Shown here: piece after piece, positions 29,673-42,034 of the stretch
How the letters are laid out: the number at the start of each line of letters is the position of its first letter
How positions within the stretch are numbered: position 1 is the stretch's first letter
From: Amanita rubescens
Lineage: Eukaryota > Basidiomycota > Agaricomycetes > Agaricales > Amanitaceae
DNA: 42,842 nucleotides
Direction: 5' to 3'
NCBI GenBank assembly: GCA_015039365.1
Contig: WION01000453.1
Span: 1 to 42,842, forward strand
Notes under the pieces: model-generated
The model's input: only the letters and a program-made list of their open reading frames with translations
Told to the model about the DNA's origin: nothing
Database searches by the model: none
Made by a program: the position numbers and the translations under genes

Positions 29673-32600
29673 ATGTCCTCACCGCAACCAACTAAGAGAG
29701 CCAGGAGCTCTGACCTCTTTTCTCCTCTACGCCTCAATAGGATCTCGGCCCACTTCCAATACACCGCAGATGATTCTAAAACTCCCCTTAGATCCAACGA
29801 TATTTATGACTACTCTCCTTCCAGCAACGGTATGCTATTTTGTCTACCAATTGTTATTGCTCTTACTTGACACGCGCCGCAACTGGCTTAGGCCCTGCTG
29901 TCCACGCCGCTCTGGCTCCGTCCACGATACACCGTCCCTCATCTGCCGGTGGCGTTTCTCTTCCCCCGAGCTCCCTTAAGAAGCGAGGGAGTCTCTTTGG
30001 AGCTGCCTCTGACGCCCTAGGCATTAAATTCGGTAGGAAGAGACCAAGCACTCCGGCCCGACTCCCTCCAAACGCAACTATGCTTCCGGATATCATAGAA
30101 ATTGCCGCTCATTCACCAGACGCGGAGTCAGAGGAGCGCGAACGCTTGAGGGAAGAGGCGGCTCAACTCTTGGGAATTTCAGTTGACCAGGACACTCAAT
30201 CCGTCACTCAAACTACAGAAGAAGACGAACCTAGCACTGAGATGTTCACTTCCCACGTCAATAGCTCCGAATTTGCTGGCAGGACATCTTTCACGAGGAC
30301 AGAATTGGTCAATCGCTCCAGCAATTCCCTTCCATCACCTACACGACCCACCACCCACATGTCGCGTCGTTCTGGCTCCGTCATGACTCACAACCGGAGA
30401 AGCTCGAATTTTGCACCCCCAATTCCTCCATTTCCTGCTAGCGTCGATGCGTTGCAGGAATTCAAACAGCTCTCAGCATCCTTTCCCAAGTACTATCCTT
30501 CTTCTAGTCTTCGGATTTTTGCTCTCTCAAAGAGCTGGAAGCTACGCTACATAATTTTAACATCCCCTCTAACGCTCGTAACTGGCGGTTCTGAACCGGC
30601 TGTCTCTTATCTTCATTTATTCAAATCATGCGCGGCAGGAGAGACCGAAACCGAGAGACTCGAAATTAACGAGGATAGCGTCGTGTTTATTGCGGAGGAG
30701 GATATAAGCGGCCGTAAACACGTCGTCAAAGTCGGTGGCCGTAGAGGGGGAGGCCCCAAGAAGGATCAAGTAGTCGAGGACGGTAAGGTCATGTGGTTCC
30801 TCCAGATTTCCGACTCTGCGGAATCACAGAGGTGGATATCTACCATAAAAGGTCTCATACTCGGGCAACGGTACGCATTCACTCTCCGACATCTTGCGAA
30901 AATTGATTGTTTGCCAGTACTATCCGCGCTGGTTTGTCCATCCCAATGCACACAGGGGGCGGCGCTGAGCCGCGGGGTGATATGGACGTGATGTTGTCAA
31001 TTCGACAACAAGGTATTGTCACAGCTCCTGCTTCAGCGCGGCAGAGCACCAGTAGCCCCCAACCAGGGCTTCCCGATGGTAATTACGCATCGTCGATATC
31101 CTCGCAATCCGTAAAGTCCCAGGGCACAGGGCCGAAGACGCCGTCTTCAAATTCCGTGTCTGGATTCAAAAGCCTTTTTTCATCTAGGCCTCGTGCCGCC
31201 TCCCGCGCTACTTCCTTTGATTCTGAACGGGAGAACGAGTCCTACCCTAGTATGAATCATATGATGAGCAAACTGCGACCAGGCACTGCGGATTCGAAAA
31301 GATCAGTTGAAAAGTCGTTTAAACCTCCGCTTCCGGGTTTTACTTCCAGTTTCTATCCTCTGCAGCGCAAAATTGTTCGTGGTGATCATGCTGGAGACTC
31401 GTCCTCCGATAGAACCGACATCGAAGGGTTTGCCTTGACAGCACGATGCAGGACAAATAGAGGCTCGGCGACCGGTACTTCGCTACAACCTCCTCCAAGG
31501 AAACGTCGGACATCCGGAGCGGTAGCTTCACCCACGTCTGAAATAATAGCGTCACCCACGTCAACTATATGTCCCAGTCCCACAAGCGAGACTGCCGTTG
31601 AGCAGGCCCCTCGATTTAGCGATGAACCACCACGACCCGGTAGCCCCCGCTTGAGTCGTTTTGGCTCACCCCAGCAGAGGCCTCGCGTTCCATCTGTTCA
31701 ATCTGTCTCAACCGTGGGATCTACTGACAATGGTACCAGCCAAGATCGGTCCAGCGTCAGCACTTCGCGGAGTGCAAGGAGGTGGTCACGGCAATCCGTC
31801 CTACCCACTAGATCAATTTTTTCTGGTGGTCCTCAGTCCGGATCCCCTCTAAGTGCACATCTTCAATCACATCCATTTGCTGCAGACCAAAATATAGATC
31901 GAACGTCATCCACCCAGTCAGCTGATAAGAATTCATTACCCGGCTTCACCCCTTCTAATCCGAGGCGTTCGTCTACTGCTTCTGCATTCAGTGTCAAATC
32001 TGCTGGCACGTCTCAATCTCTCGTTCCGCCACAAGGCCGGACCTCCCGGCCATCGTCCGCTCATCGAACATCGATGCCCCCTCCATCTAAACCAGCGCCC
32101 ACATCTGCTCTTCCACCTGCTCCAGGCGAATCATCTCCCTCGTCGCCTACCAGGGCATCGTTCCGCGAATCTGTCGCCGTTCGTGTTGGAAGACTATCTG
32201 GTACAGTTTCGACCGCGTCACCCGATGGAAAATCGGTCAAATCGCATCGGCGCGCCTCCATCGGCAGCTATTTCTTACAGCCTCCTCACTATTATCATAG
32301 CACATCATCACTGAAAGATGTCCCTTCGTATCCTGACTTACACTCTCCTCGTCCCATTCGGCCGTTGCCTCCTACACCAACTACTCCTCAAACCCCAGAT
32401 TTACCTCCTCCGCCTCCGCAGCGGGAAAGTCTGTTCAAACGGAGATTACGCATTCTCAGTGCTCCAGCTACGACATCTACTTCCGATAATATACCCAGTC
32501 ACACGTTTCAATCACGTTTGAATACAATAGCAAGCTCTTTAATCCAAACGTCCAAGCCGGCGACGATGCCTACCCTAATATCCCAACCTTCGACTCCCAT

Positions 32601-32892
32601 TGCGGAGAAAATAATTTCATCACAAAATGATCCTAGTTTTTGGCGATTCGATACCCCGACAATACCCACTTTACCTTCGCCACGACCTTTGCCTCCAACT
32701 CCTGACCAATGGCACGGAATGACGTCTTTATTACCACCGCCACGCCGAAGTTCGAAACATATAACCGCTGCTGAAATTCCTGATTCTGAAGCCGCACCAA
32801 CGCCCAAACCTCCCACAGCGGAAAATGAACATAGATTGATATCCCTCTCACGTCCGGGTTCTGTTGTTTCATTAGGTATTGTCAGCGTGTAA
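29673..32892 (+). CDS. PH-domain protein with a long disordered Ser/Pro-rich C-terminus
   Basis: Three exons: 29673-29829, 29892-30870, 30918-32892 (introns of 62 and 47 nt), giving 1036 aa in one frame. The N-terminal part is low complexity with a basic patch (SLKKRGSLFGAASDALGIKFGRKR). A pleckstrin-homology domain lies at residues about 250-380: SSSLRIFALSKSWKLRYIILTS, SYLHLFKSC, ISGRKHVVKVGG and the final helix WFLQISDSAESQRWISTIKGLI with its conserved Trp. PH domains bind phosphoinositides or proteins, so a membrane-cortex adaptor is likely. The remaining 650 residues are Ser/Pro/Thr-rich with many short SPTR/SSP motifs and poly-Pro stretches (PPPPPQRES, RPLPPTPTTPQTP) suited to SH3 or WW partners. 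There is no catalytic domain. It is convergent with PRP8: stop codons are about 130 bp apart. Confidence 0.85.
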
Positions 32893-33021
32893 AAGTAGGA
32901 TTCGGGCATTTTTGCTCATATATACGTTGTACTATTATATTTCAATTGCAAATAAATACACTACTTTCCTCAATTATTTTGTCACAACGTAAAAAAAGTA
33001 CAAAACGGTTATCATGACTGC

Positions 33022-36000
33022 CTATGCAAAGCTGTTTTCGATATCGGCGCTATCCTCTCCTTGTTCCATGCTTGCGAACTGGAATGAAATACTTAGTAAA
33101 GGTCTCTTTGGCACAATAAAGAAGACATACAGTCAAAAAGGCCGCTGGACGATGTTCCTCTGCCCAGAAGAGTAGAGGCGTATCCAGAATCATTGAATAA
33201 CTCAGGGTTGGCGTCCAAAGTTGGGTCAGGCCAATCCCGTAATTCCAGATACGCCCTTCAGGCGCAAGCGTCATTCCCAAAATTCGATCAGATAAGAGAA
33301 GTTGGACACGCTCAGACATATTCGGGTTGAAGCCCTGAGAACAAATCAGCTTTTTCGCTCTACTTAATATATACCGATTAACTTACCGATGGATTGAGTG
33401 ACGTATCTTGATTTTTCCTTCCCCATTCGAAACCGGCTATGGTGAGACAATGGGCCGACAATGATACTGAGCCAGGGGTGAAGGAAGCGGTGATACATAG
33501 TGTCGAAGAGCCCCATTCAGGATGGTCAGCCATCAATTTCGCTTGGTTGGTCACATCCGTCGGCGACAGGTGGTTGATCTCGAGCGCTTGTGTCTTGATC
33601 CACCCAAGAGGCTCAAGATCTTTGAGCAGGAAATCATCCTTGGGGAACTGTGACGGTAGTTCGACGCTGTTATTACTCCCGCGTTGGGGCAGGAATGCAA
33701 TAGCTTTGATTTCCTTTACTTGCTTGTTATCTGGAGGTGATGCACCGTACAAGAACGCGGCGACCTGCGTTCGGAGATCGGAGGCCGATATGAAAGCTCG
33801 AAGTATATTCTTCGGGAGAACATAAGTATACGAGGCTGCGTCGTCTTTGACATCGTCGTTAGAGACGTAGATGTGTTGCAGACGAAGTGGTAGATGTGTC
33901 GCTGATATAGCCCGTACTCGCCAATCAGACTTGCTGCTAAACACTTGCTGCTCATAGTTGGTAGTGGTAACAGTTTGAATCGTGTCACCATGCACGTTCG
34001 TCGTTTGTCTAGGTGGGTAGATGTAAGGATAATCAGGGGACACGATATGTTAAGAACTTACGTTTGCACTGCGGTGATTTGACCCTGTGCTTCAGTGCTC
34101 TTTTCCAACTCGGCCATTTGCTGCCGCTGAACAGACGGTGCTGCAATCTCTTGTCCAAGGATGATATCTCGTATTTCACTAGCAGTCAGAGAGGCGACAT
34201 TGACATTGTTACGCTTGCCGAAGTCCGCAAGAATCAAATCCTTCATCGCAACTTCTACTTTGATCCATTCCTCGTCCGAGAGTGATGGCCAAACAAAGTG
34301 AGGCTCAGTGATAGTGGACTTGTCTGGATGCAGAATGATTTTAGCCTTCTCGTTGTTTACGTGTAATCCTCTGAGGAGAAGAATCACGCGAGAGAATGCG
34401 GTGTAACTGGAGATTGATTTCAGCCAGTCATCTAGTACCAGATTAGTTACGTCAATAGACGAGAATACACGGGATATTCGCTCACCATACAAACTGAATA
34501 GCACCATCTGAGGTTGCGTAGCTCTCAGAATAAGATCACCAAACTTCTCCATCTTCATGCAAGCCTGGAACGGCAATTGTAATTCGCTTCCCTTGATAAC
34601 GATGTTCGGGAAATCAAGCAAGTGAACCTCTAGAGGATCTAACATGCCCTTTCTCGTGACGATAACCTGCTTTGGTTGTTCTTCAACGGGTAACGACCTG
34701 ACCAAAGCAGCAACTTCTTCGGCTGTCTTCCACTTCGCAAGCTGACCAAGACGTTTTTGCCCAGCCCATACACTGGTATGAATGATCTTCAAGAAGAGTT
34801 GACCGGAACGAGGATTGAATATGAAGATAGCACCGTTAATAGGCTTCGTCGTCAAGTTTCCTTCGAACGTCTTGTGGATGGTGACACGATAGACATTGGT
34901 ATCGTCGACGAACCAAATGATTTGGTTCGAGAACAATTCCGAGTAGTTCTGACTGTTCAGGTATGGTTCCGTCGGCTCGGATGAATAGAGTTGCAAGCCC
35001 TTGCGTATACGCTCACGGAGAACATGGCAAGCTGGGTTAGCCTTCATGACTTTAGCCATGGCTTGCTGGATCAAAGGCTTCAATCCCGGGAACCAATTGC
35101 CGAAGGCCGACCACAAGTTATACGCCAAGTCCATACCAATCATGACACCTGTCGGTGAAGGATATATACTCATGGAATCCGAGACGTAATCCAGGAATTT
35201 AGCACGAGTATATCGTTCAATGTCGTGAGAATCAAAGTCACCCCAGCGAAGTTGAACGTCAATCCAGAACTTGTTACTCGTTGTGCCGTCAAGGACATCC
35301 TTCGCATCCGTCGCTAGTGATGGGCGGGCAATATTCCACTTGTACGAAGAGAATAGGAGAATATCAGCGCAAGATGAGTTCATCTTGTAACTCTTGCGTG
35401 GATGGATAGTCTCCTTTTGCACTGTCTCAATTTGAAGCGGTTCCAGTTCTTGATCGAATACTTGACACAAATCCATAACCACACTCTCGTGAATCTTCTG
35501 CCACAAGTGGGCACGGAATATTTGAATCAAACTGATCTTGAGAGTTGGTATCTTTCCATGCATGAATATACCTGTCAGGTCAAGTTGCACTTGAAAACCG
35601 ACGTAGACGTTGGCACGGTTAATGGTTGGACTCCACCAGAGGGTGAACCGACGATTGGGAATTTGATTGAGACCAGATCGCTGAGCGTTAGTCAGCTTCT
35701 TGTACCGCATCGACTCCTCGAATCCAGAAGCCTTCTCCCAGAACAAACCTTCCCAGGTTGGGAAGTATGTCCCTTTGAACAATGTATGCTCCAAGATACC
35801 CTCGACACCACCTAGCGCTGCGATGACATCAACACGATAGTTGTTGAGTTGCCACAGCTTCCCATCGTGTCGCTGAGACGTCCACCAGAATGGGTTATGC
35901 TTCAGAAGCTGGTACTGTTTCCAGTCCGTGCGCACACGCCAGCCACGGTCATACGCCAGCGTGTGCCTGTCCTTCTGGAACAAAGTGTTAATGCGAGGAA

Positions 36001-38501
36001 TACCACGATCCCAACTATCCTCGAGATCTTCCAGAGTGAGACGGCGATTTTGGGCGTTGGCTTCCTTCCTCTTCATTGAGTACTCTGACCAGACTCGAGC
36101 AGAATCAAGAAACTCGGCCTCCCACGGCTGAAGGTAGCGATACAGGTTGGGAATCAGTTGATCCTCCTCGTGAGTCATACCAGCTCTGAAATGCGTCACA
36201 GCGACGTCCGTCTGCTTCGACCATCGCAAGTCGCTTTGAGGAATGAGGACGTGACCCATGGATAACATGCCCAAACCACCCAATTCCTTGGGAGTGTAGA
36301 ACACAACAGGAGGGAAACGGGAAGGCATTTTACTGTTCAACCCAATCTTGACACGCGTCTGAATCTTGTTTTCTGCCTTGACCAGAGCATCTAATAGCTC
36401 GTTCGTATGGATAACCGCCTCTCGATAGTACGTCATCAAGCCGATGAGCGCCGTATTCCACTTGTTCACAATCTTGGAGAACGTGGTGGATCCCGAGCTC
36501 ATCAAAACTTGACGGATACGGTTATTGAACTGTTGTACACCTTCATCCGAAACGCGCAGGAATGCTTGGGCCGTGCGTTCTTTAGTTTGTTCATTCGTGA
36601 GGTTCCAGACAGCATCCTTGAGCGAGAACTGGTCCCCAGACATAGTCCTGTTCTTCGGTAGAATGCGTACTTCGAATCCACACATAGAGAATAGGAGCTG
36701 CGGGTTGTTTTGAGAATAGACGCTGACGAACGTATCTTCCCATTCAATAGTAGTCAAAGACCTGGGCAAGCTCTGTTTCACGTTCCAGAAAACAGCACGA
36801 CCCAGATTAACGTCGTGTTTGATCAACCTCATACGGCAATCTCTTGGCCAGCAACGCTTATTATTGTAGCCAATCACATTGTTATTCGTAGGATCAGGAT
36901 TCGCCGAAAGGTAGCGCTGGATAAGGTCCCTGGCCTCATCCGCCGTGAAGCGGAAGAGAATGTGAATGCGATCAACATAACGCGAGTAAAGCCGAACAGG
37001 GTGGCGCGTCTCTGTGGCAGAATCACGATACTGCAGGAAATTATTGGGCTGGTTAGGTGGCCCTGCCATCTCGCTAGCACGTTGCAAGCCAAGAATAAGG
37101 AGATCCAACACCAAGCCGTAGTACTGGAAGACGAAGGCAGAAAATTGGAGGCCACGGATGAGACCGAAACCATTGGTATGTGCCATGTCCTTGTAGGTTA
37201 GCACAGTATTGTTCTTCGCAGTGATATAATCGGCCAAATTGTGGTCAAGAATGAGACGAAGCAGGCGATTCAAGAGCGTCAAGTCAATCTTCTCATAGAC
37301 CTTGGATAGGACTGTTTCCATCATGACGACGCACTCCCCTTCACTCGTCTCCCATATGTCCGTCAAGTTATTGATTCCTTGACACCACTTATAGACAAGC
37401 AGTGGTGGAGGCTCGGTATCAGCTGGCTTGATCCATGCAGGGAACAAGCCACGTTTGTCTGCCTCGAAGAACAAGAACTGATCAAGATAGGCGTCCGTAA
37501 TTTTCTCGATGGGCTCGATATCGTAGACTGGGACGAGTTTGTCATACGTGTCGAAAAATTCAATGCCCGATTCTTTGAAAGCACGTTGCGTCAATAGGAG
37601 ACGCTTGATACGAGATAGGCCTATATCATGTTAGTTAGCCAACATTTACCTTAACAACGAAATAGACTTACACTCATGAGGATTGTCATAGGCCTGCTCG
37701 ATGAGGGCCAGTTCTTCACGCTGAGATTGATTGAGTCGCCCTTTAACGGAATAAGCCTCCTTCAACTTTTCGAGTGCCAAAACCAGGAGCTTGGTGTCGT
37801 GCTTGTAGGACAGGGGAGGGAATGGAATAGGAGAGAATTTCCTGCTCTCCAACCAGTGGACAGTGGAAGTATAGACAGCAACGGCTTCCTCAGCGCTGAT
37901 ATAAGGACCATCCTTCAGATAAGCATGTTGACGTTCCTGTTCAGCTTTCAAATACAGACCTAAAATAGAGGACAAGTTAGAATTCGCATCATGTTGGGAA
38001 GGATCGTACGCACGCGTTAATCTACCAAGATTCTTTTTCACAACGGCCTTATCGACAGTAGCACCTCGCCTGATACGTTCTCGGTTGTAATGCGCAACCG
38101 ACACCCACCAATCTGCCTTGCTTTTGATATAACGTAAAATGATGTTCTCGATGGCAGTAGGCATCCCTGGAACCTTCCAAGGTATATTGGCCTTCCAACA
38201 TCTCCATGCTTCCGACAAGTGCTGCAAGATCGTCTTGGCCTTGTTCTGTTTGATAGACTCGGGCATCATGTCCAGGATATCGTGCATGACAGCAGCGCGC
38301 AGCTCCAGGTCATAATGCGATTCAACACGTTGTTTGGTCACAGTCTTCGCAATGCCCTTGCTATTTCTCCCCTCGAATTGACGAGCCAATAAATTACCTA
38401 GCCATCGCTCAAGAAGAGGCACGATGCCACGCATGAAGAAAAGCCACACGCGCCAACCGGGTGCCCAGAAGCCGACACCAGGACCTTTTCCAACAGGCCC
38501 G

Positions 38502-38532
<31 letters not shown>

Positions 38533-40518
38533 AATCCTTGGTCATGCGCACTTGCCTCATGAGTTTGTACTTGTACCGGTACATTCCAGTCAATGCACCA
38601 ATATGGGCAAAGATGTACTGGAGGGCATCAGCAAGCTGGAACGCATCGACGTTGCCGAGGCGGAATTGAACATGCGCATCCACAACAAGTTTGGTCAAGC
38701 GCAAGATTTCACGGCACAAGTGGAATGCATTCCCAAATCGTGACTTTTTGCGCTCCTTAGTGGTCAAAGTTTTGACAGGTTTCAGGTTCATGTTGTAGTC
38801 AAGGTGGAGATAGTTTAGATTTTTGCGGTGAATGAGAAGGTTGAGCATATTATAACCTTGACGACAGACTTGTAATCCGGCTTCAACCCAATCCAACTTG
38901 GTTGTCTGGAAGAACTTGGTCGCTTTCAATTGCCTGAACAAGTTCTTCTTCGACATAGCCTTTTCAGACTTCGTATGAAGCGCGTTCAACACGAAGCACT
39001 TGAGAAGTTTTTGATAAGACACTCGAACTTTGACGGGCTGACCGGGAGGACAATGCTCCAAGTACCAGTCTTTAACGAGAGGAATATCTTGAGCCCTCCT
39101 CATGCGACCAGAACGACGACTATACGGATCGGGCGCCCACCAAAGCGCGATGGCATCGGCAGTCAAGTCATTCTCTAGCTCCTTGTCCTCCAAGAAAGGC
39201 ACGACATGTTCAGGGAGCTCGAAGGTATCATTGTCAGCGCCATTGGGGCCAAAAATGCTGTCTTCGTGAGAAGCGAGGGGCATATTTTTCGGCACTAAGC
39301 CGCGCAGAGAGATAGGGTTGATTAGAGGGTCAAAGTAGAATGCCGGGAGATCTGGGTCATCCGTCCTGATGTAGACGTTCTTGGGGAAGTGGTATGGAGA
39401 AATCTGGACGGAGCGGGGCAAGGAATTATACAGGTGCGGGAATGCGACCTTGTATTCGGTTCTTATCTGCTGACGAATGATGACTTTGTTGATATCATTG
39501 AACTCGTTCCAATCTTCGTCATATAGATCCATGTCCCTGTACAAAGGTTCGAACTTTGGCCCACCGGGAATAGCCATATTCAAAGCCTTGGCACTGAAAA
39601 ATGACCTTTTGTCGAACAGATAACTTGCATTCTTGTCGGCGTGGTCAGACAATAAAGTTCGACCAAGTCGATATAAATTCGCCATCACTGGCAGTGGTAA
39701 AGACCAGTACTTGTAGGAAGGTCCATTGACGTGCGGTGTATCGACGAGGGGTTTTGGATCATAAAACCAGTCGATGACTGCAGCGTCTTCTTCGGTATCG
39801 AGTTCGAGTTGAATAGCCTCCAGGGGCTCGACGTCCAGTACGTTATCACCATAGTCGAGAGGAGGTTCTTCATCGTCAAACGGAGGGAAGCGCATTCGTT
39901 TGAAATGTCGTCGGTCGCGCTTCTCGCGTCGCATGGCCAACCACATAGTGCTCCATTGAGAGTGATAAACGGGCTCGATAACGCGAGGAATCTCATTCAC
40001 GAAGGTGATGGCGCCGGTGATGTGGTACAAGACAGGAACTTCGCGCACTTGTTCCCAAGGATATGGGATGTTTTCAAGCAACTTCATGACAGCATGGGGT
40101 ACATACTTGAGAGCACCAAGATGTACACGCTTGTCGTTACGGAACTTGCGGTTACTCATATCACCATGGTCTTTGATGATTTTTCGAACGTGCTCAGGAG
40201 GGAGGTCCTGTGATATTCGTCATGAGCATACAGCCGTGCTCACGATGAACGAACAAACGTACCTGTTTTCCCATATCCACATACCCCCCTTTCCGCTTCT
40301 CACCATAACGTTTCCTTTGCATTTGCACCCATTTTTGTGATTTTTGAGCAATGACTAGGGAGGAAGAGTTTAAGCGCGTAATAAAATAAAATGAGAGGAA
40401 AATTACCTTCTGGAGGCAAACGATGGATGGAAGAGTCGTTAGTTTTCATGGGCTTCATGGGCGGCATGCCCGGAGGTGGTGGTGGGATAAAGCCCGGAGG
40501 TGGAGGAGGAAAATTCAT
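33022..40518 (-). CDS. PRP8: Pre-mRNA-splicing factor PRP8 (U5 snRNP core)
   Basis: The largest and most conserved spliceosome protein, the scaffold of the active site and partner of U5 snRNA, Brr2 and Snu114. Eight exons (minus): 40407-40518, 40263-40354, 38014-40207, 37672-37959, 34062-37620, 33387-34008, 33131-33334, 33022-33078, giving 2375 aa, a normal PRP8 length. Start [20 protein letters not shown] (Pro-rich N-terminus), then [56 protein letters not shown], and the later RT-like, linker, endonuclease-like and RNase H-like regions in the 3.5 kb exon. The JAB1/MPN domain is in the last exons ([16 protein letters not shown] ... [20 protein letters not shown]). The end is [10 protein letters not shown], a typical acidic tail. 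All introns are 51-54 nt. The 37960-38013 intron is 54 nt and stop-free, so retention would add 18 residues; the join [14 protein letters not shown] shows it is spliced. No intein is present. Confidence 0.97.
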
Positions 40519-40680
40519 CCTCACAAGTTGAATGTTGTGAAGAGAGATGAAGCTCGCTGATGTAAGCGAAATTGCGAACGTGAGTGAACTGACTCGCACG
40601 GGCCCGTAGTCACGCTCACGGACATGTCACCCCAGTATTTCATCAAGTGTCTATTCGAGTCCTACATATGTGCATACTAC

Positions 40681-41929
40681 TCATGATGAATTTGTGAACA
40701 AGCCTTTACTTGAAGAAAGTTCCGCTCCAAGCTTGTATCCCGTCACCTAAAAGTAATATATTCAGCAGAGGTAGGGGTTCATATTCATCTACGCGTACCT
40801 TATCCCAATCCATCTTCTGCCGCGTCATTGGTAGTGCCCGCCGCAGGCCCTTGAATATCTTCTCACCCATATCTTGATACGAGACAGCCAACGCTTGTTG
40901 ATAATTACTTTCTTCCTTTTCAATTAACGCAAGAATCTTGGGTCCGGCTGTTTCGTCGACTATCGTAGAAGGCAGGTCGAAAGAAACGTCATGGGTTGTT
41001 GCGAGTTGAACCTAGTGTAGCCCCCCTCAGTTCATCCCTATGTGTTGTATTTGAAGACTCACATTTCCTTGCTCATAATAATGGACATTTACTAAAACCT
41101 TGCCAACCACTGTTTTCTCCTCCATATCAATGTCATATTGCGATCGCCATCTACCGGACCTTACGCAAAGCACGTCAATCAAACAGAGTACACGAAATGC
41201 CGAAACGACTTGCCAATAATTTGCCGGATTATATTTGTTCGCGACGATCTGGATGATGAACTGCTTCGTGCTCCCAGACTTTGCAAACACAGAGGTAACT
41301 CCATCGTGATAATGTGATGAGAGATATGTCAAAGTAGCACTCTCCAGAGCAGAGCTGAGAGCGCGTTAGAATTGACGAAAATGCTGACTCGCGCAGGATG
41401 TACCGAAAAGGTTCAGAATCGGAATCCACCTGGAAAGGTTGAGGATCTGATGCTTCCTACATTCAGATATCCTGGCGTTACATTGGCTCTACAGGGTCAA
41501 AGTGGAAACGAGCAGAACTCACAAGGCTGATATGGTCGAATGCAAAACTTGTCTTCGAACGCGGGTCCAAGAATCGCTCCTCGTCTTCGAAAAGCGGTGG
41601 AACTTCGCCAATCTCGCTGACTATGGTCTGAACTGGTTATGACGATAGATCCTTCACGAAGGTCAATCGTCGACGTACCTGATGGTTGTTTCCGGGAACA
41701 TCGACGGTAATGAATTGTGCAAGGTTATATTCCTTCAACGCAGGGCGAATCCCTTCTTGGAGCAGATCATCGTGCGAGATGATGTTGCGGATGTCTAAGA
41801 GTGCGACCAGTGAAAGTTAAGGGTTGTGGTTCGAAGGTGTTTCATACCATTTAGAACATCGTTAATCTCTCCGGGGGGTGATTGAAGGACAAAGTTTGCA
41901 ATCGCCTGCACTCGGTCTGACGCGTCCAT
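40681..41929 (-). CDS. CAP1: F-actin-capping protein subunit alpha
   Basis: Alpha subunit of the CapZ heterodimer, which caps actin-filament barbed ends; its partner beta subunit is encoded elsewhere. Eight exons (minus): 41848-41929, 41679-41794, 41523-41627, 41406-41458, 41214-41354, 41063-41159, 40799-41011, 40681-40746, giving 290 aa. Start MDASDRVQAIANFVLQSPPGEINDVLNDIRNI, where the SPPGEINDVxNDIR block is the family hallmark. Then come FLDPRSKTSFAFDHISL, SDPQPF, YNPANYWSGRWRSQYDI, VLVNVHYYEQGNVQL, and the C-terminal amphipathic end [32 protein letters not shown] that forms the actin-binding tentacle. The intron 41160-41213 uses a GC donor (GCAAGT) and is 54 nt without a stop. The gene is in tandem with PRP8, 162 bp upstream of its start. 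Confidence 0.92.
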
Positions 41930-42034
41930 TGGAAAGAGCGGATGAAGAGTAAGTAAGTGATCAATCGGACTCGGATTTCGCCGATTATATTTAGCTATCT
42001 TAAGGTCGACGTCTTTACACTACACTACGTCGTC

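Noticed and set aside
34757..37201. Plus-strand ORFs opposite PRP8
   Set aside because: Shadows of a highly conserved coding strand; no domain or start context.
34062..40207. PRP8 intein
   Set aside because: PRP8 is a well-known fungal intein host, but the joined exons give a normal 2375 aa protein and no extra intein-sized block or splicing motifs appear.
41432..41458. 27 nt micro-exon in the capping-protein gene
   Set aside because: Extending it to 41406 with a GT donor restores the reading frame to the next exon (SEPFR-SALESATLTYL), so it is a 53 nt exon.
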